Shown one piece after another: positions 16,783 through 26,176 of a DNA stretch of 64,000 nucleotides (position 1 is the first letter of the stretch; each line of letters begins with the position of its first letter). Origin of the DNA: JABDJX01 sp039942715 (GTDB lineage: Bacteria; Pseudomonadota; Alphaproteobacteria; Rhodobacterales; Rhodobacteraceae); the NCBI GenBank assembly GCA_039942715.1, contig JBDVBY010000006.1, forward strand, positions 434,001-498,000. Direction: 5' to 3'. The translations under genes and the position numbers were made by a program. The notes under the pieces were generated by a model, which was not told the origin of the DNA, ran no database searches, and was given only the letters and a program-made list of their open reading frames with translations.

Positions 16783-18303
16783 TTAAAGGCCAATACGTTC
16801 GATCACGCGATCAAAGAGCAGATCCAGCGGCATGTATTGCGTATGCACCGCCCACAAGCACGCTGCGATTGCAGCGATGATCAAGACAACCACAAGACCT
16901 GTCAGGGCGCGTCGTTTTCTGCGCTCTCCAGGCAATTCGATATATGGAATGGTCGCCAGCGGCTGAACGCCCAACCCGCGCACCAGATCAACCGGACGTC
17001 TGATCGACCGGTTCAACAACTCTGTCAGCACAAAGAAAAATGCTGCCAAAGCACCGCCGGCAAACATACCGCCACCAGCAATCAGCTTGCGATTGGGCGA
17101 TGTCGGGGCATCTGGCACCACTGCCTGTTCGATCGGCGTGATCCGTTCACCCTTGGCAGAGGTTTGAATGATCTCGCCCGTCTGCGCTTTGGAGCGCGCG
17201 TTCACAGCGTCCGCATATCGCGCTTGTGTGTTTTCGTACTCGCGCTCTAGTTCTTCGAGCCGGATCGCAACAGGAGGGGTACGCTCGATGGCGCTCCTGA
17301 TTTCCGCAATCTCAGCTTCGGTGCGTACCATTTCTTCTTCAAGAAACTTGATAGACGACCCGATTTCCGCGAGCTGAAGTTCCAAAACGGTTGCCGAACC
17401 AGTGTTTGGTTGGTCCAAGTCAACAGGCGCATTCCCGGCGATACGCTGTTCCAGCGATTGAATTCGTTCGCGCAAAGCAACCAATCTGGGGTTATTTTCA
17501 GCAAGAGTGCCACGCAAGCCGCTTAGGTTGGCCTGTGCCGCGGCAAGTTGCTGGCGCAGTGGTGAAATCGCGGAAGTCGACGATTCGGCCGAACCAAGCG
17601 CCTCAAACCGCGCCTTTTGATCCCGCAAGGACGCAAGCTCGCGCGCACTCAGGTTAAGCCGTTCTTGAAGTGCTGACTGTCTGTCCAAGCGATACTCGAA
17701 CCCTTCGGGCAACGCATCTTTGTTCGCGTTCTTGAAAGCTACGATCTGAGCGCTTTGCTTTGAAAGAACTTCATCAAGGTTTTTGACTTGCTGCTCAAAG
17801 AAATCGACAGTCTGACCAGCTTGACCCAGACGCCGTTCTGCATCCGCTGCCAATACCAAAGTAACGAATTCATTAACGACATTGGCAGCAACTGTGGGCG
17901 AAAGCGCATCAAAAGAAATCGTCATGATGGTCGCCGCATCGCGACCGCCAGTCATACTGATATTCGTCTGGTCTTTCATCCGTTCGACGACTTCGTCTGG
18001 TTTCAAACCAGATTCACCCGCAAAAACCTGAAATTTCCGCGCCAAATCAATGAGGTTTGCACGCGTCATCAACCGCTGTTCAAGAATTTGAAGCTGTTCA
18101 CTTGCTGCGGTTGTTTCCAAACGTTCCACAAGTTCAGACGGGATCTGTGCGCCCTCAACCAAAAGTGTCGCATCCGCAGAATAACGCGGTGGCAACGTCA
18201 GCGCGACGGCAAGACCAGCGACTGTGCACAATGTGAAAATGACGGCCATTACCGGTATGCGTTTTTTGAACAGCTCAAAATAGAAGGCAAAATCCGAATT
18301 CAT
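16783..18303 (-). CDS. Wzz/GNVR polysaccharide chain-length determinant protein
   Basis: This is an inner-membrane co-polymerase of 506 residues controlling exopolysaccharide chain length. There is a membrane span near residues 18-37 (VMAVIFTLCTVAGLAVALTL), a Wzz domain starting YSADATLLVEG, a long periplasmic coiled-coil region (about 170-380) with the GNVR-type PDAPTSPNRK before the second span, and a third hydrophobic stretch near 475-495. It starts with an ATGA overlap on the AAA ATPase stop and precedes the BY-kinase. It resembles the chain-length proteins of XrtA/PEP-CTERM EPS loci more than classical O-antigen Wzz. Confidence 0.9.
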   Translation of the reverse strand: MNSDFAFYFELFKKRIPVMAVIFTLCTVAGLAVALTLPPRYSADATLLVEGAQIPSELVERLETTAASEQLQILEQRLMTRANLIDLARKFQVFAGESGLKPDEVVERMKDQTNISMTGGRDAATIMTISFDALSPTVAANVVNEFVTLVLAADAERRLGQAGQTVDFFEQQVKNLDEVLSKQSAQIVAFKNANKDALPEGFEYRLDRQSALQERLNLSARELASLRDQKARFEALGSAESSTSAISPLRQQLAAAQANLSGLRGTLAENNPRLVALRERIQSLEQRIAGNAPVDLDQPNTGSATVLELQLAEIGSSIKFLEEEMVRTEAEIAEIRSAIERTPPVAIRLEELEREYENTQARYADAVNARSKAQTGEIIQTSAKGERITPIEQAVVPDAPTSPNRKLIAGGGMFAGGALAAFFFVLTELLNRSIRRPVDLVRGLGVQPLATIPYIELPGERRKRRALTGLVVVLIIAAIAACLWAVHTQYMPLDLLFDRVIERIGL

Positions 18304-19154
18304 TCCGCTGCCTCCCCGGTTGATTGGATGGCAGGCAAGAAGATACCGTCTTCTAGTACCTCTTCGATAATAGCCGCATCTACGACGCGGCGCTCTTCAG
18401 TAGCAGCATAAACCATTGCAAAATCACACATTTTATTAACAAGACGGGGGATGCCATGACTGTGCTGATGCACCAGATCAATGGCCTCGGCGGTAAATTC
18501 GGCACCTGTTCCGCCTACATGGGTCAGGCGGTGTTGGATATAGCCCGCAATCGCTGCGCGATCGAGCGAGGCAATATGATAGGTCGCTGTGACGCGCTGC
18601 GCGAACTGGCGAAGCTCAGGGCGTAACACCATCTGACGCAATTCTGGCTGCCCAACCAAGATAAGCTGTAAAAGCTCGTCTTTGTTTGAGTTGATATTGG
18701 TCAGCATGCGAAGCTCTTCCAAGCCTTCAACAGACAGGTTCTGGGCTTCGTCGATCAAAAGAATTACACGCCGGCCTTCAGCGTATTCCTCAATCACAAA
18801 ATCCTGCAACTGCTGGAACAACGTCACATAGGCCGCGGATAAATCCGTCTCGACACCCAGCGCATTTAGCACCCATTGCAACAGCTCGCCTCGCCCACCC
18901 TGTGCGTTTGAGATCAACCCAAGGGTAATGTCGTCATCAAGCGATTGAAGTAACTTCTGGACAAGAGTCGTCTTACCCACGCCCACTTCGCCGGTCACAA
19001 CAGTGATCGGTGCACGCGTTAGCACACCATACTCAAGTACGGAAAAGGCCCGGCGGTGCGCACGGGACCAAAAGAGGAAATCCGGATCTGGAAGCAACGT
19101 AAAGGGCCGCTCCGAGAATCCAAAAAACTCCATATAAAGGTCAGAACTCGTCAT
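18300..19154 (-). CDS. ExeA-like AAA ATPase of XrtA-type EPS loci
   Basis: This 284-residue AAA ATPase begins MTSSDLYMEFFGFSERPFTL, the typical start of the ExeA/GspA-like group found in XrtA/PEP-CTERM EPS clusters. Walker A is TGEVGVGKTTL, Walker B is VILLIDEAQNLS, and a sensor-like LILVGQPELR follows; GIPRLVNKMCD is the conserved C-terminal motif. It is first in a three-gene minus operon with the chain-length protein and BY-kinase. Its precise role in polymer export is not established; an assembly or regulatory ATPase is likely. Confidence 0.88.
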   Translation of the reverse strand: MTSSDLYMEFFGFSERPFTLLPDPDFLFWSRAHRRAFSVLEYGVLTRAPITVVTGEVGVGKTTLVQKLLQSLDDDITLGLISNAQGGRGELLQWVLNALGVETDLSAAYVTLFQQLQDFVIEEYAEGRRVILLIDEAQNLSVEGLEELRMLTNINSNKDELLQLILVGQPELRQMVLRPELRQFAQRVTATYHIASLDRAAIAGYIQHRLTHVGGTGAEFTAEAIDLVHQHSHGIPRLVNKMCDFAMVYAATEERRVVDAAIIEEVLEDGIFLPAIQSTGEAAE

Positions 19155-19646
19155 AATCTCACTAACTCGGTCAGTAGCTTGTTATACGTATCTGATGTGC
19201 CGGTGTCTGAATACAACGCCGAACTTGGGTGCATCTTGTCGCGTTTGCGGCATTTCTGCAATTATTTACCGTTTTAAGTGCGAATCGAAGGCATTTCCCA
19301 ATGAGCACCCCCCGTAAACTTGTATCCAAATTGGAAACAGCAAGCCCAATTCTACGCCATTGTTCCCTAAAAACCGTCACTATCAAAACGACTCTCTGCT
19401 GAAGTTAGGCAATATTGCGGCCAAATAAAGTCCGAAAAGTAAGAAAATTAAGAGCCTTCTGCCCAATATGTGTCCTTTTTCACTCTGTGATCACGATATG
19501 ATGCTTTTGCTCTGAATGTTCCCCTTTGCGCAGAAGACGTGCAGATGTTAACACCTTGTTAGCCGTAATGGTTGTTATGTCGGTTTCATGACAACGGCGT
19601 TATTGAGTTTTGAGTGTAGGGAGCCGACACAGGTTCGGTATAAAGT
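19155..19646. promoter_or_regulatory. 492-bp divergent promoter region between EPS operons
   Basis: This noncoding stretch separates the minus-strand AAA ATPase operon from the plus-strand ExoY-type gene. It is AT-richer than its surroundings. It holds an inverted repeat near 19571-19595 and a TTAA-N7-TTAG sequence near 19549-19563 that partly matches a CtrA-type box. No open frame with a convincing ribosome binding site was seen. Length and structure suggest complex regulation of both EPS transcripts. Confidence 0.5.
19571..19595. repeat. Inverted repeat upstream of the ExoY-type gene
   Basis: Arms GTTGTTATG (19571-19579) and CATGACAAC (19587-19595) pair with one mismatch across a 7-base spacer. 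The repeat lies 52 bases before the sugar transferase start. It has no T-run, so an operator is more likely than a terminator. Confidence 0.45.
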
Positions 19647-20324
19647 ATGACAGTTCACACGTCGCGTATTGAGGTTTCATCAAAAATTGCCGCTGCAGAG
19701 CAAGCGGAGTCGCGCGGTCCATACCGCATGGTGTTTAAACGTATTTTTGATGTGGCGCTTGTACTCCTAAGCTTGCCGTTTGTACTCCCTTTCCTCGCGA
19801 TTGTTGCGTTAGCTATTGTTCTGTCTGACGGCGGTTCACCAATTTTCAAGCAAGAGCGTATCGGTAAGGACGGTCAGCGCTTCCAGATTTGGAAATTCCG
19901 CTCAATGGTTGTGGATGCCGAATCTCAGCTTCAACGCTACCTGAATGCAAATCCTGACGCCAAAGTTGAGTGGGAAACAAAGCAGAAGCTTTCTTTTGAT
20001 CCCCGCTGCACTGCTGTTGGCCGTTTGTTGCGCCGCACCTCGATTGACGAGCTGCCGCAGATTTTCAATGTCCTGTCTGGCGATATGTCTTTGGTAGGTC
20101 CGCGTCCCATGATGCCTTGCCAGCAAGCGCTTTATCCAGGCCAAGCGTATTACAGCATGCGACCTGGCATGACTGGCGCGTGGCAGATCACCTCGCGTAG
20201 CACCTCGGATTTCGCAGATCGTGCTGCCTACGATGACCATTACAACTCACGTTTGACGCTTGTTGAGGATCTAAGCATCCTTGCTCGCACTGTCGGTGTT
20301 GTCGTGCGCGGTACGGGCGTCTAG
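19647..20324 (+). CDS. Exopolysaccharide initiating sugar transferase (ExoY/WbaP C-terminal type)
   Basis: This 225-residue enzyme transfers a sugar-1-phosphate from UDP-sugar to undecaprenyl phosphate, starting EPS repeat-unit assembly. There is one hydrophobic span (about residues 33-57), then the catalytic bacterial sugar transferase domain: SPIFKQERIGKDG, FQIWKFRSM, RRTSIDELPQ, MSLVGPRP and PGMTGAWQI. It lacks the extra N-terminal spans of WbaP, so it is the short ExoY form. The ribosome binding site is weak. It is followed by the TPR lipoprotein gene. Confidence 0.93.
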   Translation: MTVHTSRIEVSSKIAAAEQAESRGPYRMVFKRIFDVALVLLSLPFVLPFLAIVALAIVLSDGGSPIFKQERIGKDGQRFQIWKFRSMVVDAESQLQRYLNANPDAKVEWETKQKLSFDPRCTAVGRLLRRTSIDELPQIFNVLSGDMSLVGPRPMMPCQQALYPGQAYYSMRPGMTGAWQITSRSTSDFADRAAYDDHYNSRLTLVEDLSILARTVGVVVRGTGV

Positions 20325-20408
20325 TCCAATCACTTCCTCGCTAGGTACTAGTTGATTGGTGCGCAGCCTGTTATGGTTGCGCACTGGCATTTTTGGAGTG
20401 TGTCACGC

Positions 20409-22847
20409 ATGAAGATTTCGAAGTTTTTCCGGGCCGTGGGTGTGGTTGCTGTGATGGCAGCTCTTTCCGCCTGTGACTCAGCTGAAGAGCGCGCAGAAAA
20501 ACACTTTCAAAGCGGCGTTGAATTGTTGAGCAACGGGGATGTGACCCGCGCGTTGGTTGAATTCCGCAACGTGCTCTCGTTGAACGATAGCCATAAAGAA
20601 GCGCGCCTCGCCTATGCAAAGGCCTCGCGCAGCAATGGCAACATTTCTGAAAGCTATGCAAATTACTTGCGCTTGGTCGAAGAATTTCCGGATGACAATG
20701 CGTCCCGCCTTGCTTTGGTAGAAATGGCCATCCTAACCCAGAATTGGGACGAAGCAGAACGTCACGCAGCAGAACTCGTTTCTGGCGATGCCAATGTCGA
20801 GGGTCGCGATGTAGCCGAACTGGCAATGCAGTTCCGCCAAGCAGTCCTTGACCAAGACGCCGCGCAGTTACGCGACCTTACGCGCAAAGCCGAAGAGTTG
20901 GCTCAAACCAAACCAGATGACCAGATTCTGCTGCGTATTCTCATAGAAGGCTATATGAGCGAACAAGAATTCGACAAAGCCTTAGAAATAACAGATCGCG
21001 CCATCAAACTTTCACCAAACGTGCGCACCTTTTATCGTGTCCGTGCATCGATTATTCAGCGCAGCGGCGATACAGACGCATTGGAAGGCCACCTGCGTGA
21101 CATGATCGCGCAATTTCCGGACGACCAAGAAGTAAAGGCTGCATATATTCGTCTGCTGGCCAGTGGCGGCAAGTCCGACGACGCCGAGGCGTTCATGCGC
21201 GAAGAACTGGCGTCAGCAAGCGATAAAATCGGACCACACGTCTCGCTTATCGCATTTTTGCGTCAGGTCCGCGGAGACGACGCTTCTTTGGCCGAAACAG
21301 AAGTTGCGATCGCCGCCTACGAAAACAACGATCTTTTCCGCGCTTTGAAGGCAGGGATCCTGTTCGATTTAAACGAGCGCGACGAGGCAATCGCCCTGCT
21401 GCAAAACGTCGTAGACGAAGCCGAACCTAGCGAGGAAACCAACCGCTTCAAGGTCACGCTGGCCAAAATGCTATTGAGTGTTGGCAATGAAGTTGGCGCG
21501 CGTCAGCTTATCGAAGGCGTCTTAGCGGATGACAGCTCCAATACAGACGCTTTGAAGATGTCAGCACAATGGTTGATCGAAAGCGATCAAGCCGACGAGG
21601 CCATCAACGCATTGCGTGCCGCCTTGGATCAAGAGCCCGACGATGCAGAAGCCATGAGCCTGATGGCGACAGCGCATCAACGCAATGGGAACACGCAGCT
21701 TGCGCAAGACTTATTGGCACTGGCGGTGGAAGCGTCCGGTAACGGACCTTCTGAAACGCTGCGGTTTGTTCAATTGATGTTGCAGGAAGAAAGGTATCGC
21801 CCGGCGGAAGATGCGCTAATCAATGCGCTACGCGCTTCGCCCGGTAACCTTCGTCTTTTGTCAGCCCTTGGCGACATCTATTTGCGCACAAGCGATTGGT
21901 CGCGCGTAGAACAAGTCGAAGCAACCTTGAAACGACAAGACAACGAACAGGCCAATCAGCTTGCCGAAAACCTGCAGCTGCAACGGATTGCTCGTAGAGA
22001 CGGCGCCGCCGAAGCGACAGCCTTTTTGGAAACACTCATACAGTCGGACGACGCCAACACATCAGCAAGGATCGCGCTGATCCAAGCAAGGCTGCGTGAC
22101 AACGACAACGACGAAGCTTTGGCGCTTGCTCAGAAACTTGTCGAAGATTTCCCTGATGATACGGTAGCAAAGCTGGTTCTTGGCAACACTGAATTTGCCA
22201 CAAGAGATTTTGACGCAGCAAAAGTAACCTTTCGCGAGATCGTCGCCAACAGCAATGAACCACGCGCTGTCATGCAGCTTGTTCGTGTTCTGGGCGTGGA
22301 AGGCAAAGTTGAAGAAGCACTGGCCATTATCGATGACGCATTGGAAAGAGACCCAAATCAGCGCGATCTGATGTGGGCCAAAGCCTCATTTCTTGAGCGT
22401 ATCAATGACATTGATGGTGCCATTACCATTTATGAGGACTTGTATCTGGCCGATTCCAGTTCGCTGGTTGTTGCTAACAACTTGGCCAGCCTTTTGGCGA
22501 CCTACCGTTTGGATGAGCAAAGCTTAAATCGCGCATTCGATGTTGCGCGCCGTTTGCGGGGTACAGATGTACCACCGTTTCAAGATACTTACGGTTGGAT
22601 TTTGTTCCGGCGCGGAGAAGCGGAAGAGGCGATCCAATATTTGGCACCCGCAGCCGCAAGCCTTGCCGGTGATGCCATCGTGCAATTCCATTTGGGCAAA
22701 GCCTATCTTGAGTTGGGTCGCGACAAGGACGCACTTGCGCAGTTCGAAAAATCTCTTGAAGTTGCAGCCGAAGATGATCAGCGAGCACAAATCGCTGAAG
22801 CAAAAGAGCAAGTTAAAAAGTTGCAATCTGCTGAAGGCGGCGAATGA
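20409..22847 (+). CDS. Large TPR-repeat lipoprotein, PrsT-like
   Basis: This secreted lipoprotein of 812 residues has a signal peptide ending in the lipobox LSAC (Cys22), then TPR repeats over essentially the whole length (for example SYANYLRLVEEFPDDNASRL, ALEITDRAIKLSPN, ALDQEPDDAEAMSLMATAH). The architecture matches the PrsT-type TPR protein of XrtA/PEP-CTERM EPS systems, thought to scaffold polymer export in the periplasm. The ATG at 20409 is chosen over an in-frame codon at 20352 because it gives the signal peptide directly and follows a GGAG. The protein is strongly acidic. Confidence 0.9.
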   Translation: MKISKFFRAVGVVAVMAALSACDSAEERAEKHFQSGVELLSNGDVTRALVEFRNVLSLNDSHKEARLAYAKASRSNGNISESYANYLRLVEEFPDDNASRLALVEMAILTQNWDEAERHAAELVSGDANVEGRDVAELAMQFRQAVLDQDAAQLRDLTRKAEELAQTKPDDQILLRILIEGYMSEQEFDKALEITDRAIKLSPNVRTFYRVRASIIQRSGDTDALEGHLRDMIAQFPDDQEVKAAYIRLLASGGKSDDAEAFMREELASASDKIGPHVSLIAFLRQVRGDDASLAETEVAIAAYENNDLFRALKAGILFDLNERDEAIALLQNVVDEAEPSEETNRFKVTLAKMLLSVGNEVGARQLIEGVLADDSSNTDALKMSAQWLIESDQADEAINALRAALDQEPDDAEAMSLMATAHQRNGNTQLAQDLLALAVEASGNGPSETLRFVQLMLQEERYRPAEDALINALRASPGNLRLLSALGDIYLRTSDWSRVEQVEATLKRQDNEQANQLAENLQLQRIARRDGAAEATAFLETLIQSDDANTSARIALIQARLRDNDNDEALALAQKLVEDFPDDTVAKLVLGNTEFATRDFDAAKVTFREIVANSNEPRAVMQLVRVLGVEGKVEEALAIIDDALERDPNQRDLMWAKASFLERINDIDGAITIYEDLYLADSSSLVVANNLASLLATYRLDEQSLNRAFDVARRLRGTDVPPFQDTYGWILFRRGEAEEAIQYLAPAAASLAGDAIVQFHLGKAYLELGRDKDALAQFEKSLEVAAEDDQRAQIAEAKEQVKKLQSAEGGE

Positions 22848-22894
22848 GTCAAAAGCGAAGGTTCAGGCACCGATAAAGATTGGTGTCTGTTGCA

Positions 22895-22906
22895 GCATGC
22901 GCATGC
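22895..22906. repeat. 12-bp perfect palindrome
   Basis: GCATGCGCATGC lies in the 150-bp gap between the TPR lipoprotein and the rhomboid gene, about 90 bases before the rhomboid start. It could be an operator. No T-run follows, so it is not a typical terminator. Confidence 0.35.
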
Positions 22907-22997
22907 CTAAAAGGATCCAGTTAACATTCGCATCGAACGCGTCAAAATGCTCGGCCTTTGAAAACATGGTCTTTGTGCACAATCTCAGTACGTTCTC

Positions 22998-23639
22998 ATG
23001 ACTGAAAAAGCTCTCAAATTGCCACGTATCCATATGGTTATTGCGAGCATCATCGCCATATGTGTTTCGATCGAAGCGGTGTTGCAACTTGGCGACTTTG
23101 ACCTTCTTGGCATCCCGCGGTTCAGATCGCTTGTCTATGAATACGCTGGTTTTTGGGCCGGACTACTCGACAATTGGAGCGCCAACTATCCGTTTCAGTC
23201 AACGTTGATGTTTTTGACGTATGGCTTTTTGCACGCGGGGCTCGTGCACTTGGTCTTGAACATGATCACACTTTATTCGCTAGGCGCGGCAGTCCTTGAT
23301 CGGGTCAGCGCCAAAGGCTTTGTGTTGCTCTATGTGGCGTCCCTTTTGGGCGGGGCCGCCGGATTCGCTCTTTTGGCAGAGAACCTACGCCCCATGGTTG
23401 GTGCGTCGGGCGCGCTATTTGGTTTGGCAGGGGCGATACTGGCATGGGACTATGTTGACCGTTTTACCCTACAAGAGCGCCTGTGGCCCGTGGCGCGGGC
23501 CGTGTTGCTGCTTGCCGGGCTTAATGTTGCACTTTATTTTGCAATGGACCGGCTTCTGGCGTGGGAAGCGCATCTTGGTGGCTTTGTCGCGGGCTGGATC
23601 ATGGCCCTTTTGATAGACCCGCGTGGTCGCGTCGACTAA
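22998..23639 (+). CDS. Rhomboid-family intramembrane serine protease
   Basis: This polytopic membrane protease has 213 residues. The catalytic Ser137 lies in VGASGALFG (GxSG motif) and the catalytic His192 in AHLGGFVAGW. HAGLVHLVLNM is the conserved HxxxHxxxN segment that forms the oxyanion hole. About six hydrophobic spans are visible. Its substrates are unknown. It sits just downstream of the EPS locus and 11 bp before the HAD phosphatase, with which it may be co-transcribed. Confidence 0.92.
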   Translation: MTEKALKLPRIHMVIASIIAICVSIEAVLQLGDFDLLGIPRFRSLVYEYAGFWAGLLDNWSANYPFQSTLMFLTYGFLHAGLVHLVLNMITLYSLGAAVLDRVSAKGFVLLYVASLLGGAAGFALLAENLRPMVGASGALFGLAGAILAWDYVDRFTLQERLWPVARAVLLLAGLNVALYFAMDRLLAWEAHLGGFVAGWIMALLIDPRGRVD

Positions 23640-23650
23640 AACGTCCGCTT

Positions 23651-24094
23651 ATGAAAAGCTGTATTCTCTTTGATATCGACGGAACACTTGCGCTGATTGA
23701 TCACCGCCGCCCACATTTGGATGGAGAGCGTCCCGATTGGAAGTCGTTCAACGCCCTTATGGGAGACGACACACCCAATCCACCGGTCGTTGCGCTTTAT
23801 AAAACGCTATGGGCTGCGAATGAGCACGAGTTGATCTTGGTGTCGGGGCGCGGTGAAGAAAGCCGCGAGCTTACCGAGCGATGGTTGGTCTGGAACGAAA
23901 TCCCGTTCAACACATTGCTGATGCGGCCCAAAGGCGATTTCAGGCCGGACACCGAAATCAAACTGGAAATTCTTGAAACGCTGCGAAAGCAGGGGAAATC
24001 CATCCTGCTTGCGGTTGATGACCGTCAAAGCGTGGTGGACATGTGGCGCGCCAATGACGTGACCTGCCTGCAATGTGCAGTTGGTGATTTTTAG
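23651..24094 (+). CDS. HAD-superfamily phosphatase, polynucleotide-kinase 3'-phosphatase-like
   Basis: This small HAD hydrolase has 147 residues from the ATG at 23651. Motif I is FDIDGTL with both Asp, motif II is LVSGR, and motif IV is AVDDRQSVVDMW. The pattern with WKSFNALMGDD and a phosphorylated-end-like region resembles the phosphatase domain of T4-type polynucleotide kinases. A phosphatase of a nonulosonate-phosphate pathway is an alternative, because its neighbours are NeuA- and NeuB-type genes. Its stop overlaps the convergent cytidylyltransferase gene by 4 bp. Confidence 0.82.
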   Translation: MKSCILFDIDGTLALIDHRRPHLDGERPDWKSFNALMGDDTPNPPVVALYKTLWAANEHELILVSGRGEESRELTERWLVWNEIPFNTLLMRPKGDFRPDTEIKLEILETLRKQGKSILLAVDDRQSVVDMWRANDVTCLQCAVGDF

Positions 24095-24747
24095 GTGAGC
24101 AAAGCTTCGGCGCGCGCGAAATCAGCCTCCGTATCAATATCAAAAGAGCGCTCAGGCGGCATTACAACACCGCCAATCCGATCGGTTGCAAATCCGCCAT
24201 TCTGCAAGAACCAGTCTTTGTCGAAAACGTAAACCGCGCCGTTGGGCTTCATCACTGACGGCAGGTTTTGGCGATTGGTGAAACAATAGGCAGGGTCAGA
24301 GACCGGCACAAAACGCCCGTCTTCCATGGTGCCGTACTTTAGGATGCCCGCATCCGCCATTGTGAGCGTTTTGACAAGGTCGAACCGCCCCGAAGCGTGC
24401 AGCGCGACGCAGGCTGCGATGTCTTCTTGGATCCGCATTGGTGACGTGGGTTGTAACAAAACGACCTGCGCGGGTCCGTCGATGTGCTCCAAGACGTGCA
24501 TCATTACCGGGTCCATCGGCGTGGCATCCATCGCCAGTTCCGCTGGACGCTCAATAATTCTCACGCCCTCCCGCGCACCCTGCCCTAAAATATCTACGTT
24601 ATCGGTGGTGACCAACACCTCTGCCCCTGCTTGCAAGCCATGTGCCACAGCCCGCTCCCATAGCGCGACACCGCCAAGGCGTTTCAGGTTCTTGCCCGGC
24701 AAGCCCTTTGACCCGCTGCGCACAGGAACGATTGCGAAAAGCTTCAT
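24091..24747 (-). CDS. Acylneuraminate cytidylyltransferase-family protein (CMP-nonulosonate synthetase)
   Basis: This enzyme activates a nine-carbon (or similar) keto sugar acid with CTP. The N-terminal PVRSGSKGLPGKNLKRLGG is the signature of NeuA/PseF/KdsB-type enzymes, and LLQPTSPMR is the characteristic second motif. The length of 218 residues fits NeuA-like single-domain members. It is coupled by ATGA overlap to waaA. Candidate products are CMP-sialic, CMP-legionaminic or CMP-Kdo-type sugars. The NeuB-type gene 2 kb away favours a nonulosonic acid. Confidence 0.88.
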   Translation of the reverse strand: MKLFAIVPVRSGSKGLPGKNLKRLGGVALWERAVAHGLQAGAEVLVTTDNVDILGQGAREGVRIIERPAELAMDATPMDPVMMHVLEHIDGPAQVVLLQPTSPMRIQEDIAACVALHASGRFDLVKTLTMADAGILKYGTMEDGRFVPVSDPAYCFTNRQNLPSVMKPNGAVYVFDKDWFLQNGGFATDRIGGVVMPPERSFDIDTEADFARAEALLT

Positions 24748-26051
24748 GATCGCTCCTTTAAGTGTGCTGCAACTATTTCAAAAATGCGCGCTGACGCCCC
24801 AGCATTTTCGCCATGGAAGGCGGCGGCCAAATTGCCTTGATCGTCGAGCACCGCTTCCAAAACTGATGGCAATGCCTCTGGCCCATCGCATACCGTCAGA
24901 ACCCCTGCCGCCTTCGCTTCGACGGCTGGGTATTCGATCGTCCAAACATGTGGACCAGTCACCACAGGTTTGCCCAAGGCCAATGGTTCAATCACGTTGT
25001 GCGCCCCTTTTTCGACGAAACCGCCGCCAACTACAACGGCGTTGGCAGGTTGCAAATAGAAAAACATCTCTCCAAAGGAATTGCCAACAAGGATGTCGAT
25101 ATTCTCCAAGGACCCCGTGAGGTTCAAGTCCGCATCCAAGACTTCTGAGCGCCGCGCAACGCGAAAGCCAGCCTCGCTCAGACGGGTCACAGTTGGCTCG
25201 AACAGCTCGGGGGCGCGTGGCACCCAAATCACGAAAGGAGGCACAGCAATCGCCTTAAGCGCCTGAATATACGTCTCTTCCTCGCCTTCAACCACACTTG
25301 CAAAGGTTGCTACAGGCCGCTTTAAAGCCGCAAGAAAATTGTCTCCAGCAGCAAGCTGGTGCGCGGGCGGGGGGATATCAAACCGCGTTTCACCCAACGC
25401 CAGAACCTGCGTTTGCCCGAGCGCCTTGAACCGCTCCGCCATACGAGGTGATTTGGCAAAAACCGCAGCAGCCCGTGCAACCGGATGCGTTCCCGTCAGC
25501 GTTTTCAGTCGCTGCGCCCGCACCTGCGATTTAGAAGGCACCTGCGCGTTGGTCAGGCACAATGGCACACCAGCCCGCGCCGCGGCCTCGATCATCGCTG
25601 GCCAAAACTCCATCTCCATAACCAAACCTACGCTGGGCGTTGTGCTTGCAAAAAATGCATCCCAATAGCCGGGAAGATCCAAAGGTGCGTATCGGATCGC
25701 CAACTGGCCACTGTCCACCTCGGCACCGAACAACTCGCCCGCAATACGCCGCCCAGCGGGCGTGGCATGCGTTGTTACAACGCTGTAGCCTGCGTCCAAA
25801 ATCGTGCGCACCAGTGGGGCCGCCGAAGTCATTTCGCCCAAGGACACCGCGTGCAACCAAACATCCGCCTTGAATGCTGCCCCTTGCCCGCGACGCTCTT
25901 CCGCGTGCTCCATGTAAGCAGGGTCTTTAACTGCGCGCTTGCGAAAGTAGCGCCAGACCACTGGCATCCCGGCACGCAAAAGCAGCGCGTAAAGCGTCAA
26001 AAACACCCGATATCTGGGCGGCGCAGCTTTTGGCGGAACCAGCGAAACCAT
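24744..26051 (-). CDS. waaA: 3-deoxy-D-manno-octulosonic acid transferase
   Basis: WaaA/KdtA (GT30) adds Kdo to lipid A at the inner face of the cytoplasmic membrane. The 435-residue protein has an N-terminal hydrophobic helix (FLTLYALLLRAG), WLHAVSLGEMTSA containing the catalytic Glu, CLTNAQVPSKSQ, and GGGFVEKGAHNVIEPLALG, the C-terminal CMP-Kdo binding motif. Fusion to or coupling with a CMP-sugar synthetase-like gene makes functional sense, although the downstream enzyme looks closer to NeuA than to KdsB. Confidence 0.93.
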   Translation of the reverse strand: MVSLVPPKAAPPRYRVFLTLYALLLRAGMPVVWRYFRKRAVKDPAYMEHAEERRGQGAAFKADVWLHAVSLGEMTSAAPLVRTILDAGYSVVTTHATPAGRRIAGELFGAEVDSGQLAIRYAPLDLPGYWDAFFASTTPSVGLVMEMEFWPAMIEAAARAGVPLCLTNAQVPSKSQVRAQRLKTLTGTHPVARAAAVFAKSPRMAERFKALGQTQVLALGETRFDIPPPAHQLAAGDNFLAALKRPVATFASVVEGEEETYIQALKAIAVPPFVIWVPRAPELFEPTVTRLSEAGFRVARRSEVLDADLNLTGSLENIDILVGNSFGEMFFYLQPANAVVVGGGFVEKGAHNVIEPLALGKPVVTGPHVWTIEYPAVEAKAAGVLTVCDGPEALPSVLEAVLDDQGNLAAAFHGENAGASARIFEIVAAHLKERS

Positions 26052-26176
26052 GCCCGCACCGAACCCGGTTCAGCGCGCCAAGGCAAGCCCCCATAGATGC
26101 GTGCAACAAATCCTTCTTTAAGGCCCCCGCCATCCCAAGTAGACCTTAAGCACGCCAGCCAAGGAGAATGTACCCC

